From: Macrocystis pyrifera | Lineage: Eukaryota > Sar > Phaeophyceae > Laminariales > Laminariaceae | NCBI GenBank assembly: GCA_031763025.1 | Contig: JASSKH010000017.1 | Location: 7,225,361-7,289,360, forward strand | Direction: 5' to 3' | Length of the DNA stretch: 64,000 nt | Shown here: positions 31,830-43,901 of the stretch, in pieces | Numbering within the stretch: position 1 is the stretch's first letter | How the letters are laid out: each line of letters opens with the position of its first letter | The notes under the pieces: generated by a model | Database searches by the model: none | What the model was told of the DNA's origin: nothing | What the model saw: only the letters and a program-made list of their open reading frames with translations | Translations under genes and position numbers: made by a program

Positions 31830-32388
31830 TGTGATAAGAGTACCCTGGTTTATAGTATATAGACCAAGCACCAGTAGGGACCGTTAGATATTATTCTAGT
31901 AATTGGATCTTACTCCTTTTACCGTCTGGAATAAGATATCTTGTATTTTGTAATACCGGTGCGCAGGTTAGTATTCCTCCGTATACGTATCCCGTTTACC
32001 GTCTAGGATAAGGTATTTGTATTTGCGGAAAGGATACGCAGACTACCATCTAAGCAGCCGAGGAGACAGAGATGTACGCACGTGGTATGTCCATACGTCG
32101 GGTTTTACGGGGTGTTGTACTATTGAAGTTGAGAGTGACGCATGCACCCTTGCCAGTAGGTTATAGCCGGTTGAAGCCAGATGATACTTCTGGCTTCAAA
32201 AGCATCTGCTTCCCCCCTCCCTCCCTTCTCACTCTTCTCGCTTGCCTCTTCGAGCAAGCCTCGCATCAATAAAATAAGAGAACACCAAATAAGAACTAGG
32301 TCTGGGTTTGACCAAGCACAGACACCTGTGTCACACTTCTTCTGTGGATCATCATCCCTTGGAACCCTTACTGCTCTCCCACATCACA
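31830..32388 (+). repeat. 3' LTR of the full-length copy
   Basis: 559 bp, TGTGATAAGAGTACC to CTCCCACATCACA. Contains AATAAA at 32268-32273 and the hairpin GAAGCCAGA/TCTGGCTTC at 32173-32197. Confidence 0.95.
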
Positions 32389-32644
32389 CAAGCTCTTCAT
32401 ATTATTAGACGGGTGGTATAAGGCTACATTTAGATTTCGTTTAGTACTGGTAGATCGCTGTATATACTGGAATCAGTAGTCAAGTCCCCTGAAGGTCAAT
32501 GCTGGTATGCTGGTACGAATAGCTCTTCTTCTCTCCCTTCGGCAACGCAGTGTTCCGTATAGAACAACACCTAAAGCTGTACCAGGTACTGCTCTATGTA
32601 GCAATCAGAAGGTACTGCTGTTAGAACACTACGTTTTACCACTA

Positions 32645-32749
32645 TTACGGGGGTCCATAGTTAACAGGACCTGTGATATACACTAAAACCTATATATTTC
32701 CCTATTTTTACTAACAAATTTTGGTCCCGTTAACTATGGACCCCCGTAA
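32645..32749. mobile_element. TA-flanked MITE, copy 3
   Basis: 105 bp, arms TTACGGGGGTCCATAGTTAA and complement, TA at both sides, GTTAAC subfamily. Confidence 0.9.
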
Positions 32750-32779
32750 TATTACTACTACTACTACTACTTACTACTA

Positions 32780-32884
32780 TTACGGGGGTCCATAGTTAAC
32801 AGGACCTATGGTGTACATAAAAACCTATATATTTGCCTATTTTTACTAACAAATTTTGGTCCCGTTAACTATGGACCCCCGTAA
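32780..32884. mobile_element. TA-flanked MITE, copy 4
   Basis: 105 bp, same subfamily as copy 3, separated from it only by TAC/ATT repeats. Both probably landed in the microsatellite, which offers many TA targets. Confidence 0.9.
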
Positions 32885-33702
<818 letters not shown>

Positions 33703-33716
33703 TGTAAATTAATGCA

Positions 33717-33850
33717 CTGTCAGCAGGCAAATAAACACAAGAAGAACATCCAATTAACCTGTGTGCCTCTAGTACTATCCTTTTTTTCTTGATGGGGATC
33801 AAAACACGTGCACCTATCTATATTGAGCACTTTCACTTTACATTACGCTC
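33717..33850 (+). repeat. direct repeat left of LINE
   Basis: Shares AACATCCAATTAACCTGTGT and TTGATGGGGATCAAAACA with 36233-36405; the LINE remnant lies between the two. Confidence 0.75.
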
Positions 33851-35350
33851 TCTGATTGCAACAACTACCGAGGGATTTCGCTTGTTGCCCATTCAGGCAA
33901 AGTTTTGCTGAAAATACTTGCATCCCGCCTCTGTAACTACTGCGAGGACGAAGGGATACTCCCCGAGGAACAGCGCGGCTTTCGCCCTGCACCATCAACA
34001 GCCGAAATGCTGTTCGTCGTGCGCATACTGCAAGAACTCGGAAGAGCTAGACAAATTCCCTTGTACATGTATGCTTCATCGATCTGTAGAAAGCATATTA
34101 TGCCTCCGTCGACCGAAAACTGTTGTGAGTGGCGCTCGCACGCTTCGGCGTGCCAGAGAAGACGCTAACCATCAACCGCCAGTTCCACGAAGGCATGCGA
34201 GCTCGCGTGCGTACGGATGACGGCGAACACTCGGATTGGTTTGACGTCACCCAGGGGCTGCGGCAAGGATATGTGTTGTCACTGCTTCTGTTCAATGCCT
34301 TCTTCGCTGCTGTGGTACACGCCGTGCTGATACGCTTCAGTGAAGACCCAGATATTGTGAGGGACTTGATTCACCTCGAGGAGGACTTCGGGGAGGACGA
34401 GGTGAAGGTTGACTCATTAACTTGTGTACGGTGGACAGTATGGGGTATGCTGTACGCGGGCGATGCAGGCACTATGTCTTAAGTCGGCAGAAGGCCTGCA
34501 AAAATAATGACCGTCATTGTGACCGTTTTCGAAGCAGCAGGCCTCAACGTGTCGGAGACCATGCTGCTGCGGACACCGAACCAAACACCCCAGACCTCAT
34601 CTCTCGTCATCGAAGCAGCGGGACAGAGGTGTAGACAGACGACGCAGTTATTCTACCTGGGCGGCCTTGTCGTCGCAAGCGCTGATATTATGCCAGAGAT
34701 CACACGACGGATTCGGCTCGCATGGACATGTTACAACCGGTTCAAACGGGAGCTGTATGGTATGGAGGATGCCCCGTTTACTCTATAGTGCGCATGCTAA
34801 AGGCCGAGGCGATGGAGACCCTCCTGTACGGGTGCGTAACGAGGACTCTTGGGCAGGAACACTTCGGTGAGCTCCGAACGGCACCCCACGAACTTCTCCT
34901 ACGGATTACTGGCTTCCAGTGCCGACAACGCACTGACCACCTCATATGTCGTACGCCAAGGCCCTCAAAAAGGCACACTGCGAGAGCGTTGAGACGACCA
35001 TCCGCAAGCGACGCCTCCTCTTTGCGAGGGCCGTACAGCAAACGACCAATGAGCGGCTGACCCGCCGGGTGATGTTTAGGGCGATGGCTGGTGGGAATAA
35101 CCAAGGACCAGGCCGACCAGTAGAAAACTGGGTCCAATCTCTAGCAGACGGCCTTAGGGCTTTTCAAGCCACCGAGGGGTCCACGGAAGGCTCCCCTTTG
35201 CTATTCGGAGTAGAAACGGTGTTATGGCCGAGGGCGGCTAAGAAGAGCGGGAATTGGTACCTGGGGGTCGTCGGAGTGGCGGACTGTTTCATGCTGACTG
35301 AGGTGGCACAGGGACGAGGCGCAGAGAAGCCGGCTGCGCCACGCAGCTGA
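33851..35350 (+). pseudogene. LINE-type reverse transcriptase remnant 1
   Basis: Starts in the RT domain with [20 protein letters not shown] and [12 protein letters not shown], so the endonuclease part is absent. It continues over several frames with [29 protein letters not shown], then the catalytic box as YAGDAG instead of Y-A/M-D-D: the first catalytic Asp is Gly. C-terminal parts FYLGGLV, LYGCVTRTLG, ETTIRKRRLLFARAV and GPGRPVENWVQSLADGL follow to a stop after 35348. Non-LTR RTs prime on nicked target DNA; this copy is dead by five frame changes and the motif loss. Confidence 0.9.
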
Positions 35351-36065
35351 GGGAGCCAAGAGCAGCGACAAGGAAGGAGGGGAGCGGGGAGGGGGGGCAG
35401 CCGTACCGATACCGCTGCTGTCGACAAATGCAGAAACGAAAAAAATAGATCGGGTGGCTAGGTATCGCTTTGAGTAGCTCTTGAAGTCTACCAGATTTTT
35501 GTTTGTTTCTTATTGAGTTGTTCGATGGGGGGGGGGGGGGGGGGGCGCGACAGCGGCAGTACTGACACTTGGCGCCGCTATTGATGAGATTAGGAAGGAG
35601 ACGGCAAAGGGTGTGGCTAGGTTCCCGAGTCGATTTTTCAGGTCAGACGGGCAACCATGTTACTATCACCGTCTGGAGTACGATGTTCTCTTTTTTCCCC
35701 CTTCTCTCTTTCTTCCTTCTTACTTTTGCCTTGTCTCTCCCTTTGTTTCCTCTTCCCGCCCCGACGTCCGGATGCCGGTATCTTCCTCTTCTTCGTGTTG
35801 CTTCGTCCGTGCGGCAGCTATCTGTCCTTCCTGAGTACGTATGCTTTCCATCTAGCAGCCTTTCTGATCTCCTTTCGTCATTGGTATTCTGTTTCATTGC
35901 ATTTTTTTTTTAAAACTATTGTCTTTTCGTTCTTCTTATATTTTACACTACAACAGTAGTCTTGCTTGTGTTGTTTCTCGTACCCAGTACACCGGCACTT
36001 CACTGCTGCTAGAGCCTTGAATTTGCGATTAGTTTTTGTTTTTGGCCTTCGTCTGTCTCACAGTC
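35351..36065. other. no gene; G19 run and pyrimidine-rich tract
   Basis: G run at 35527-35545 and a CT-rich stretch at 35690-35760. Short unassigned frames only. Confidence 0.5.
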
Positions 36066-36180
36066 TGTGACCACAGAATCAGCATCTATCTCTCTAGGGT
36101 GAGGAATCAGGACGGACACGGACGGGTGTACTGACGAAGCTGGGTAGGCAGGACGTTAACGTGAAGACAACAACAACAAC
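36066..36180 (+). repeat. GGACGGACA dispersed repeat, copy 1
   Basis: Begins GTGACCACAGAATCAGC, contains ATCTCTCTAGGGTGAGGAAT and CAGGACGGACACGG, and ends in an AAC repeat. Other copies are at 50381, 58255 and 59665. The simple-sequence tails suggest the 3' end of a retroposon. Confidence 0.7.
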
Positions 36181-36232
36181 CACACATCTACCACTCCAAG
36201 TATAATAGCAAGCAACTCCCCGGAATGTAACG

Positions 36233-36405
36233 CAGGGTCAACAAGCAAATAAATACAATGGGAACATCCAATTAACCTGTGTGCCGAAGAAACTATCCAT
36301 TTCTTGATGGGGATCAAAACATATATATCTACAAAATTTATATATATTGAGCATCAAGTCCGTTACATTACAGTAGCACTTTTACTTCACATTACTTACG
36401 TATGT
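36233..36405 (+). repeat. direct repeat right of LINE
   Basis: Partner of 33717-33850 in the same orientation, with added AT-rich sequence in the second half. Confidence 0.75.
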
Positions 36406-38929
36406 GCGTGCATCCATATATGCTCACTTCTCTTGAATTGACTATAAATGTCTACAAAAAAATACTTACATACACTTATACTCGAAATGACGCGCAGTGT
36501 TATAAATAAACTCGTTTCGAGAAAAAAAAGGACAGGTAGGAGAACGTCGACCGATGTTGCTTCTTTTTCAGACAAAAAAAAAAAAAAAAAAAAAAAAACC
36601 CGGAAATAGCGGAAATAGTAAGAGAGCCTGGCTTCTTCTGGCTCTACGTACGGTAGTTCTCCCCCATGTTTTTGTCATCGGGTGGACTAAGCGTATTTAT
36701 ATACCATAAGCAGCCTATTACTGCGGATGCTGCAGTAGTTACCTGGTATAGGTTTTACACTAATTCACTGCATGCCACACGTTTCGCGGATGTCTTAATC
36801 CTGCACCAAAGTGAAGACCAAAAGCACACAGCAGCTCCGGCCGTGCGAAGAGTTAAATACTACATACCGCTGCTGTTACAGTCCACATTTGATACGCGCG
36901 CGTACTATTCAAGCATACCAGGTACGCACATGGTATGCAAAACTGTCGTACTCATATGCGAATTTTGTCAACGAGAAGGAGGCAGAAAGACAGCAGCTAT
37001 TAATAGCTGTACGTAGCAGCTTGATAGCTGCAACTGTGGTAAGCATATACTGTACGTACCGTTTGTGTGCGAAAGCTACTGGTGTAACAGCTTAATAGCT
37101 GCAACTGCTGTGGTAAGCATATACGTACTTGTACTGTTTGTGTGCGCAAGTTACTAGTGTAATACAATAATCAGCAGCGCTGTCCTGTGCACGCATTCGT
37201 GGAGTTAGCCCATTCATGGCCGTCCGCTTGTTGTCTGTTTCGTCTGGGTGCTGCCACGACCACGCACGGTAAAAAATTGCTTTGTGGCGTTCTTAGGTTT
37301 AAACCGACTGTCCCGGAACAAGAGCAGTATGCTACATAGTATCAAGATCAATAATAATAATCCATGCTGTCGAACACAGCCACCGGTACAAGGTGATGTC
37401 AGTGCGTGCCATGATGTGCCACGCTTGCTTGCTTGCTGTGCGTTCGCATGCACGCATGCATGCCCTTCGGCACAAAAAAAAAAAAACTAGTCGCGGTAAA
37501 AGCGAGCAGTAGCAGCGCCACCAGAAAGAACCAGACAGGTTTGTTCAACTCTCGCGTAACGAAAGAGCTCGTTGCCTCCGTCTTGTAAAAACCTTTAAGC
37601 ACCAACAACAGGTCATAACTACATCGCAGCCTAAAGATACATGGTCCCGTAATCCACCGTTCCGCTTAGCCACACACTTTTCACTTCCCTGTACATGAGC
37701 GCAACCAGGCCCGGGGCTGACCCCCCCCCCCCCGCATCTCCCTCTCTTCTCAGAAACCTCTCGAATATAAAAAAAATGTTCAGAAAAGAATGCAAAAAAC
37801 ATCCGTGGAGCCTGCCGAAAGGCGCACACCAGCACGACAAGCCTTTTCTAACGCTGAACGGAAAAGAAGCTTCGTCGAGCCTCTGCTCACCTTATTTCTC
37901 CTCTGTGCGGAAGACCCGACACACTGCATGATACACATATCGTGGTCAGCCCTATTTGTAAAGCACCCATGTCTATCTCCAAACGCCACCCCACTCTTAA
38001 GATGGGCGGTGGAATCCACGTCGCACGTCGGCGCCCTCTAGACGTTCTAGACGTACGAAATGTATGTATGCGCAGGCGTGGGTTCAAGGCAGACTTCCTA
38101 GCCCCACCGCGCCTGAATTCTCGCCCGTCACGGTCATTTGATACCTTGCGCTCTTTTCCGCGCTCTGAAACCATAAATATCTCGCGATCTCGCACCAAAA
38201 GCAGCCAAGCACACTGAACGTCGGTTGACCAGTCGGCAAACCAGTCGGTCGGTCGCCGTGCCGTTTCTCTCCGCGGATCGCAATCCTATCCTATCGATAT
38301 GCTACAACGAGGGTGCGGGAAAAATAAAAACAAAATGTCGTGGCAGCTGACACACTCCCCCCCCCGGGGGTCAATCGGGGGGGGGGGGGGGGGGGGGTGG
38401 AAACAGGCGCGCGGACGAGTGGGTACTAAATGATGTTGCCAACACGACACAGACAGGCAATCCTTCAAGATACAAGAAGACACTGCACTACTGCTGTAGT
38501 AGCAGCCAGCCGCCGGCAGACGCGAACAAAAAAATAATGAAAAATAAAACACGGGGGGGGGACGGGGGGGGGGGGGGGGGGGGGGGGGGGCACGGCGGAC
38601 ACATCCCGCGCGCGGTCAATTGGGCGGTGCGAATCAATCAAAAGTGCTGCCTGCCTATCAACAGCTACCGAAATACAGTATCACGCCGCGAAAATCATAA
38701 AGGCTGCGAGAAGATAAAAAGGTTACGATACGGGGCAGCATACATTCAATCTCGAGACGCCAGTTACTAACTGCTGTTGGAGCAGCCGCGGCGGCGCAGC
38801 AGCTGCGGCTGCGGGTTTTATACTCCGAAAAATGGCGCAACCCATGACGAGAAGCGCTCACCAAACCAATAAACTCAACAAAAAAAAAAACGTATCAAGG
38901 CTGCGGTCGTCAATCCGGGAGAAAATGTA

Positions 38930-38966
<37 letters not shown>

Positions 38967-39949
38967 GCGTCAAATCTCGTTGTCGCTCGCAGCGTACTCT
39001 AGCCCACGTATAAGGAGGCATTATCGAAAGTCTCTTGAGCTTTACGTTTCCCCGACAGACGCTGGTCATTGCAAGAGCGACCGACTGCGTCACAGCGCCA
39101 GCACTGGCGATAAAATCAGAACCATAATCCATACACACGAGAGGGGGCGGTGCTGCCCCCCCCCGAGGTATAAACGCCGAGCCCTGCGGGACCGCTAACT
39201 TCCGCCGATCCAACAGCTCCCAAAGCGTTCCCACCACGCAATGGAAAAATTATAGCTCGCCGGGGTCGGGGTCGGTGTGCGTACAAGGCACACCAACAGA
39301 ACCCGTCCCGATAGAAGTACGCGACGGCTCTGTGGGATCGACAAAAACAAAAAACAAAAGTCACGATATCGTGCAACATCCGCCCTGTTTCCCGGGCGCG
39401 GGCAGCCCGTCCTTCGAGTAATACAAATCCTGCTTGTAGTTCGTCTGAAAAAAAAAAATAATCAGGGCAAACAAGAAAAAAAAGAGCCGAACAACACAAA
39501 AACAAATAGCAAGCAGTCACGAGGGAACAGCACATCGGAGCAGGGGACAGAGGGCGGGGGGGGGGGAGGTGAAACTCGAGCGCGTTCCGGGTGGGCATAA
39601 ACCAGTAGTTGAGATACGTGCAGCGAGCGACGGGTTTTCCCGATCACAATGGCGTGGCATGCATGCATGCGAGCGAACGCATCCTCGCGGTGGTGGGGCG
39701 GCGGAGGCGTGACAAGAGAAAAAAAAACAGGTTCCGCCCATAAAACACAAGGCGGCGGGCCACGGCCCTTGCCCTCCCACGGTCGAAGAGCCAATGCCAA
39801 CTACACGTGGACGGAAGCGCAAGGGAATACAAAACAAGCCAGAACAACAGGTATTAATAGTCCGTGATTTTCTGCGCGAGTCAAAACCGAACAGCGGCGA
39901 AAAGCGACACCCAAGGCGTTGGATAGGGATGAGGCAAAGGGTAAAGTAG
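36406..39949. other. unassigned DNA with A25 and long G runs
   Basis: A25 at 36574-36598; G21 at 38377-38397; G27 at 38564-38590; G34 at 38932-38965. No reading frame resembles a known protein and frames around the G runs are low complexity. A host gene with many introns would be missed by eye. Confidence 0.45.
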
Positions 39950-40110
39950 AGGGCAGGGTTATAAGTTATGGGCATGGGTTAGGGTACGGGTAAGGATAAG
40001 TAAGGGTGAGGATAAAGGTAAGGGTAAGAGTCAGGGTAACGGTAAAAGTGAGGTTAGGGGTGGGGGTGGGTAGGGGGGTGAGCGCAAGGTTAAGGGCAAG
40101 CGTGAGAGGA
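39950..40110 (+). repeat. degenerate telomere-like repeats
   Basis: A run of GGGTTAGGG, GGGTAAGG, GGTAAGGG and GAGGTTAGGGG variants over about 150 bp. It resembles decayed TTAGGG/TTTAGGG-type repeats in an internal position. A short opposite-strand cluster (CCTTAACC, CCTTAACCCTAATCCC) lies at 43509-43551. Confidence 0.5.
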
Positions 40111-41270
40111 AGGGCACCAATCCGGAGCAGATAAAACCAAAATTATCAAAGACAAGGGCACGCTCAGGGGCGCGAAGGTGCCCACTTACATGGTGAAGGT
40201 CGTCCCCGTGCTCGTCCGCGAAAGAGATGCGCTTACGCCGCTTCGCCCTGGCGCGCCTAGAGAGAACGGAGGGGGAAGACGAGACATCACATGGTTCGTG
40301 GGGCCGGTCCGTGATTTAAGAATAACAACGCGGGTGGCTCGCAGGAGCTCTGTCAACGGTCGACTCAAATATGGGCCACACTCACGACGTCGAGGGGACG
40401 GAGGAGGGAGGGAAGGAGGGAGAAACCGAGACACTCGAGGCACACCGATAAGCCTGGCGTACACGTGCCGGGTTGAATAGGATGGCGCACCCACTGCCGA
40501 CCCTGGACACCTTCCCCGCCCATCTAAAACAGCGTAACGGCGCTCACTGCAGATCGGGCTGAGCCGGGGCGCTCATGGAGCACCGGGTTGTAAGGCGTTC
40601 TCGGACTCAAAACAGTTCAGAGCTGGAAGCGAGGCAATCACGACCGACTCGTACCTCGACGCGGCCCCTCACGAGCTTCGTAGAAAACCGCGACACAATC
40701 GATTTCCTACTTTAGAACAGCGGAGCGTGGCGGGACCGCAACTTATTCACGCCGTGCTTGTGGCGCGAAGCCGTCACCCCAACCACCCTAGGCTCTATAA
40801 CTGTGATGGTACTCGCAACCGGTAGCACCCGATACACACTTACTCAGAAACAAGCACAATGTCAGCCGCCGGGGTAAGGTAACACAACAGAAGGTTTTTC
40901 AGCCGATCGCCCGCAATAAAACACCACCAGATCCGAGGCTCGTCTCAGATAGGTAGCGTGCCGCCACCGACACAAGCAAAAAAAAAAAAAGAGGCACCCA
41001 GAAGGCACGGCAACATGTCGGAGGTTCCGAATCCCGCTTAACCTACCCTCTGGCAAGCTCTCCCCTCTGGCAACTGTAAAACCCGCCGAGCACGGCGACA
41101 ACATATGATCCCCAAAGAGACGAGAAGGGGGCACGCAAACAGTCACCACCTCCCTTCTGCCCATCTCCGGCCGCCGCATCAAAGCGAAAGATCGTGGCAA
41201 GCTTGCAATACAGCATTGTAGGGGGATCGTGGCAAGCTTGCAATACGACATTGTAGGGCATGGTCGGTAG
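40111..41270. other. no gene recognised
   Basis: Purine-rich and GC-rich unassigned DNA; short frames on both strands without motifs. Confidence 0.4.
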
Positions 41271-41632
41271 GGTAAACCGGTGCCCAGGGTATTCTTCGTG
41301 GGCGTACCGAACTCGCTGAAATGTCGGGTATCGGTATCGAGGTCGTACCGAACTTACCGAAGTGTCCGGTACCGCTATGGAGTTCGTAACGAACCTTACT
41401 GGAGTGCTCGGTGGGGTATTGCAGCCGTGCTGAACCACTTCGGTAGGGTAAATACTCTCGGTATTCGGTCTACCAGCCTTACCGAAGTGTCGACTACCGG
41501 TGTTTGAGGTCGTACCGAGCGTACCGAGGAGTCGGGTACCAATATCGAGTTCGTACTGACCCTTAACGGAGTGTGCGGTAGGGTGTTGCGGCAGTATATA
41601 CCGAACACACCGGTATAGGTTTGTAGGGCATT
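41271..41632 (+). repeat. ~41-bp degenerate tandem repeat
   Basis: Units like CGTACCGAACTTACCGAAGT plus GTCGGGTACCGGTATCGAGTT; the first two are 41 bp, later ones are longer and diverged. Confidence 0.75.
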
Positions 41633-41643
41633 TTACCCAGCAA

Positions 41644-41868
41644 GTACCATAAAGAGCGTTGAGCTCGCACAGAGGTGCGATCGTTCTTCAGCGCTCAATT
41701 TTTCTAGAACAGGAAGGTTGCCAATACCCTGACGAGGCGTTTTCCTGAAGAATACCTGGCAGAGAGCCTTCCGAAAAATGGAATGCTCGACTTTTTTACC
41801 CTTACCGCTGCAGAGAAGTGCTGGAAAACGATCGCACCCGTGTGCGGACTCAACGCTCTTTACGGTAC
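41644..41868. mobile_element. long-TIR MITE, 225 bp
   Basis: Inverted arms of about 48 bp: left GTACCATAAAGAGCGTTGAG with GGTGCGATCGTTCTTCAGC, right complement GTACCGTAAAGAGCGTTGAG with GGTGCGATCGTTTTCCAGC. Interior non-coding. Only one copy seen here. Confidence 0.8.
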
Positions 41869-42293
41869 CAGGTATACCCTTATTGGGTATACCGTAGGCG
41901 TACCCCTACCGATAATACCTTTGTAACATTGGGCCTGTTGGAAAGAGAGATGATGACAAGCATGTGAGTCTCAAATGCAAGATCTAGTCACTGGTAGGCA
42001 GTGCTCGAAGCAGTAGTCGTTTGGTAAAACGAACGCACGTTGGAGCAGAAACACAGGACAGCACGAGCACAAGGCGCTACCGTACAGCTGTCAGGGCTAC
42101 AGCATCAGACAGGTACGACACATTTTCGACTCACTGGTTCTGTCGCCGTTTCGCCATAGGCAAGTCCTCGTGCAAATACTTGCTGGTCTGCCGCAGCAAG
42201 CTGGCAGGCGGCATGTTTTGCAGATCGGTGGTCGACCGCGTCAACCCAGTCTCGCCCAACGGTCGCCCCGACGACGCAAGAACCCCCACCATC

Positions 42294-43376
42294 TCAACCC
42301 CCACCCTCGTTTCCCCTGGCTCGCCCCCCCCCGCTGCCCCCCACCGCCCCGCCCACGCCCGCCCCACCCTGCCACGCCGGCGATCGCCCGCTGTCACCCC
42401 CTGCGACGGAGCTTCCCCCTGCCCCAAACCCTGCCCCTCCAGGGCTGGGGCCGCCACCGGCCCCTTCTTGTCCCGGAGTGTACGGCATTTTTTCGTCCTC
42501 GCCGCCTCCGCCCGCCGGGGTCAAAGCGTCCCCGCTGCTGCCACCACCGCTGCCACTGCCCCCGCTGCCGCCGCTGCCGCCGCTACCGCCGCTACCCCCG
42601 CTGTCGCCGCTACCGCTGCTACCGCCGCTGCTACCACCACCACCGCCGCCGCCGCCGCCGCCGCCGCTGCCTCCATCTCCGTCGCCGCCACCGCTGCCAC
42701 CGCCGCTGCGGCCGTGCTCCCCGCCGTTTTCGCCTTCACCTCTATCGTGCCCACCCCACCAATCATCCCCGCCGATGGAGTATGAGCCGACAGATATGCG
42801 CGCCGACTGGGGGGGGGGGGGTTCCACCCCGTCCGCCGGCCACAAATCCACCGAAAGCTCGTACGGTCGTGTTTTTCGATCGCCACCCTCGTCCCCGCCC
42901 GCGGCCTCCGAGCGGGAGGCGGCGCTACCGTTCACTGGGGGATGCGTTCCACCTGGTCGATCCCCCCCGGCCCCCCCCGACCTCAGGTTTCGCGTTTGCA
43001 ATTCCTTCTCGATTTCGGACCCCCTGCCTCCCCCCCCCCCACCCCCCCCCCCTCCTCCTTCTTTAACGCTAAAATCCTCGCTCCTGCGCGCCTCCTCTGG
43101 GGGCAACATCAGCTTCAATCCTTCGGGGGGGGTGCCCGCGCTCTTCCCCCCAGGACCACGGCCCGTCACGCTCGCGTCGTCTTTTCGACGGACCTCGCCG
43201 TTGAGACCTGTCCCCTTCCCCCCCGCATTGCCGGGCCCCGCGGCGCTAAAACCCCCATCTGCGCCACGCTCCCATTCGCCCATTGAATCGACAGCCGCGG
43301 ATTGTTCCTGGGACTGCCGGCGCAAGAAAACGAACATGAAGACGCAGGGGAAAAAACGGGGAAGGGGAGAAACCAA
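42294..43376 (-). CDS. Gly/Ser-rich open frame (uncertain host gene)
   Basis: 360 codons open on the minus strand with a mixed N-terminal half (MGEWERGADGGFSAAGPG, LKLMLPPEEARRSEDFSVK, KELQTRNLRSGGAGGDRPGG) and a GGSGGSGG-type tail. The plus strand is also open across the same stretch as a Pro-rich frame (42478-43707), because GC-rich triplet repeats remove stops from both strands. The minus frame has the more even amino-acid use outside the repeats and is slightly favoured. No domain is recognised. It may equally be a chance open region. Confidence 0.28.
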   Translation of the reverse strand: MVSPLPRFFPCVFMFVFLRRQSQEQSAAVDSMGEWERGADGGFSAAGPGNAGGKGTGLNGEVRRKDDASVTGRGPGGKSAGTPPEGLKLMLPPEEARRSEDFSVKEGGGGGGGGGGGRGSEIEKELQTRNLRSGGAGGDRPGGTHPPVNGSAASRSEAAGGDEGGDRKTRPYELSVDLWPADGVEPPPPQSARISVGSYSIGGDDWWGGHDRGEGENGGEHGRSGGGSGGGDGDGGSGGGGGGGGGGGSSGGSSGSGDSGGSGGSGGSGGSGGSGSGGGSSGDALTPAGGGGEDEKMPYTPGQEGAGGGPSPGGAGFGAGGSSVAGGDSGRSPAWQGGAGVGGAVGGSGGGRARGNEGGG

Positions 43377-43835
43377 AACGGATAGTGTGGGTTGCGTCAG
43401 GTGCAGCGTGGACGGGCCCCCCTATATGCAACACCACCTTGTAAAAAAACTCGTGCGACACTTTCTGGCCAATTCCCACCTTGCGCGTTGGCCCAGACCC
43501 ACCCCGACCTTAACCAACTCTGTAACCTTAACCCTAATCCCAACCCTTGGGAGGGCTGGACGTCGGCACCGGCGACCGCGCGGCTTCGCTGCGTACTTCG
43601 GTGGCATTTTGAAAAACCAACGCGGCCACCCCGAAAGGCCAGCCGCGATTGAAGAGACAGTGGTGTTGCACGAGTCGAGTTTATTTTCAAGATGGTGTTG
43701 TGTTTAGGGCTTCCCGGCGTGGACAATCATCCGACATATAAGAATATACCGAGGGAGCAAGAATATACCGAGGGAGCACGGACCGATCGCCATCGCCCCC
43801 CCCCGAAAAAAAACAAAATGGTCGGGGTCGAGCCC

Positions 43836-43836
<1 letters not shown>

Positions 43837-43901
<65 letters not shown>
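43837..43901. repeat. C65 homopolymer
   Basis: An uninterrupted run of 65 C on plus (G on minus), the longest of several G/C runs in the window. It could form G-quadruplex or i-motif structure, and is also a place where assembly length is unreliable. Confidence 0.9.

Larger units (their letters stand above)
18526..32388 (+). mobile_element. composite LTR retrotransposon: inverted 3' fragment plus full-length copy
   Basis: The order is LTR (minus, 18526-19085), 306 bp of internal 3' sequence (minus, to 19391), 9 bp of unknown origin, then a full-length plus copy from LTR 19401 to LTR 32388. The outer ends TGTGAT (18526) and ATCACA (32388) are flanked directly by CAAG on the left (18522-18525) and CAAG on the right (32389-32392). 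The inner junction at 19400 has no matching duplication with the right end. This indicates that the 13.9-kb structure integrated as one molecule, although insertion plus deletion is not excluded. Encoded order: gag, NADAR, protease, RT, RNase H, repeat array, integrase, chromodomain, tail. Confidence 0.85.

Noticed and set aside
19396-32393. Target duplication around the full-length copy alone
   Set aside because: ATCAA on the left of 19401 and CAAGC on the right of 32388 do not match; CAAG matches only when the inverted fragment is included.
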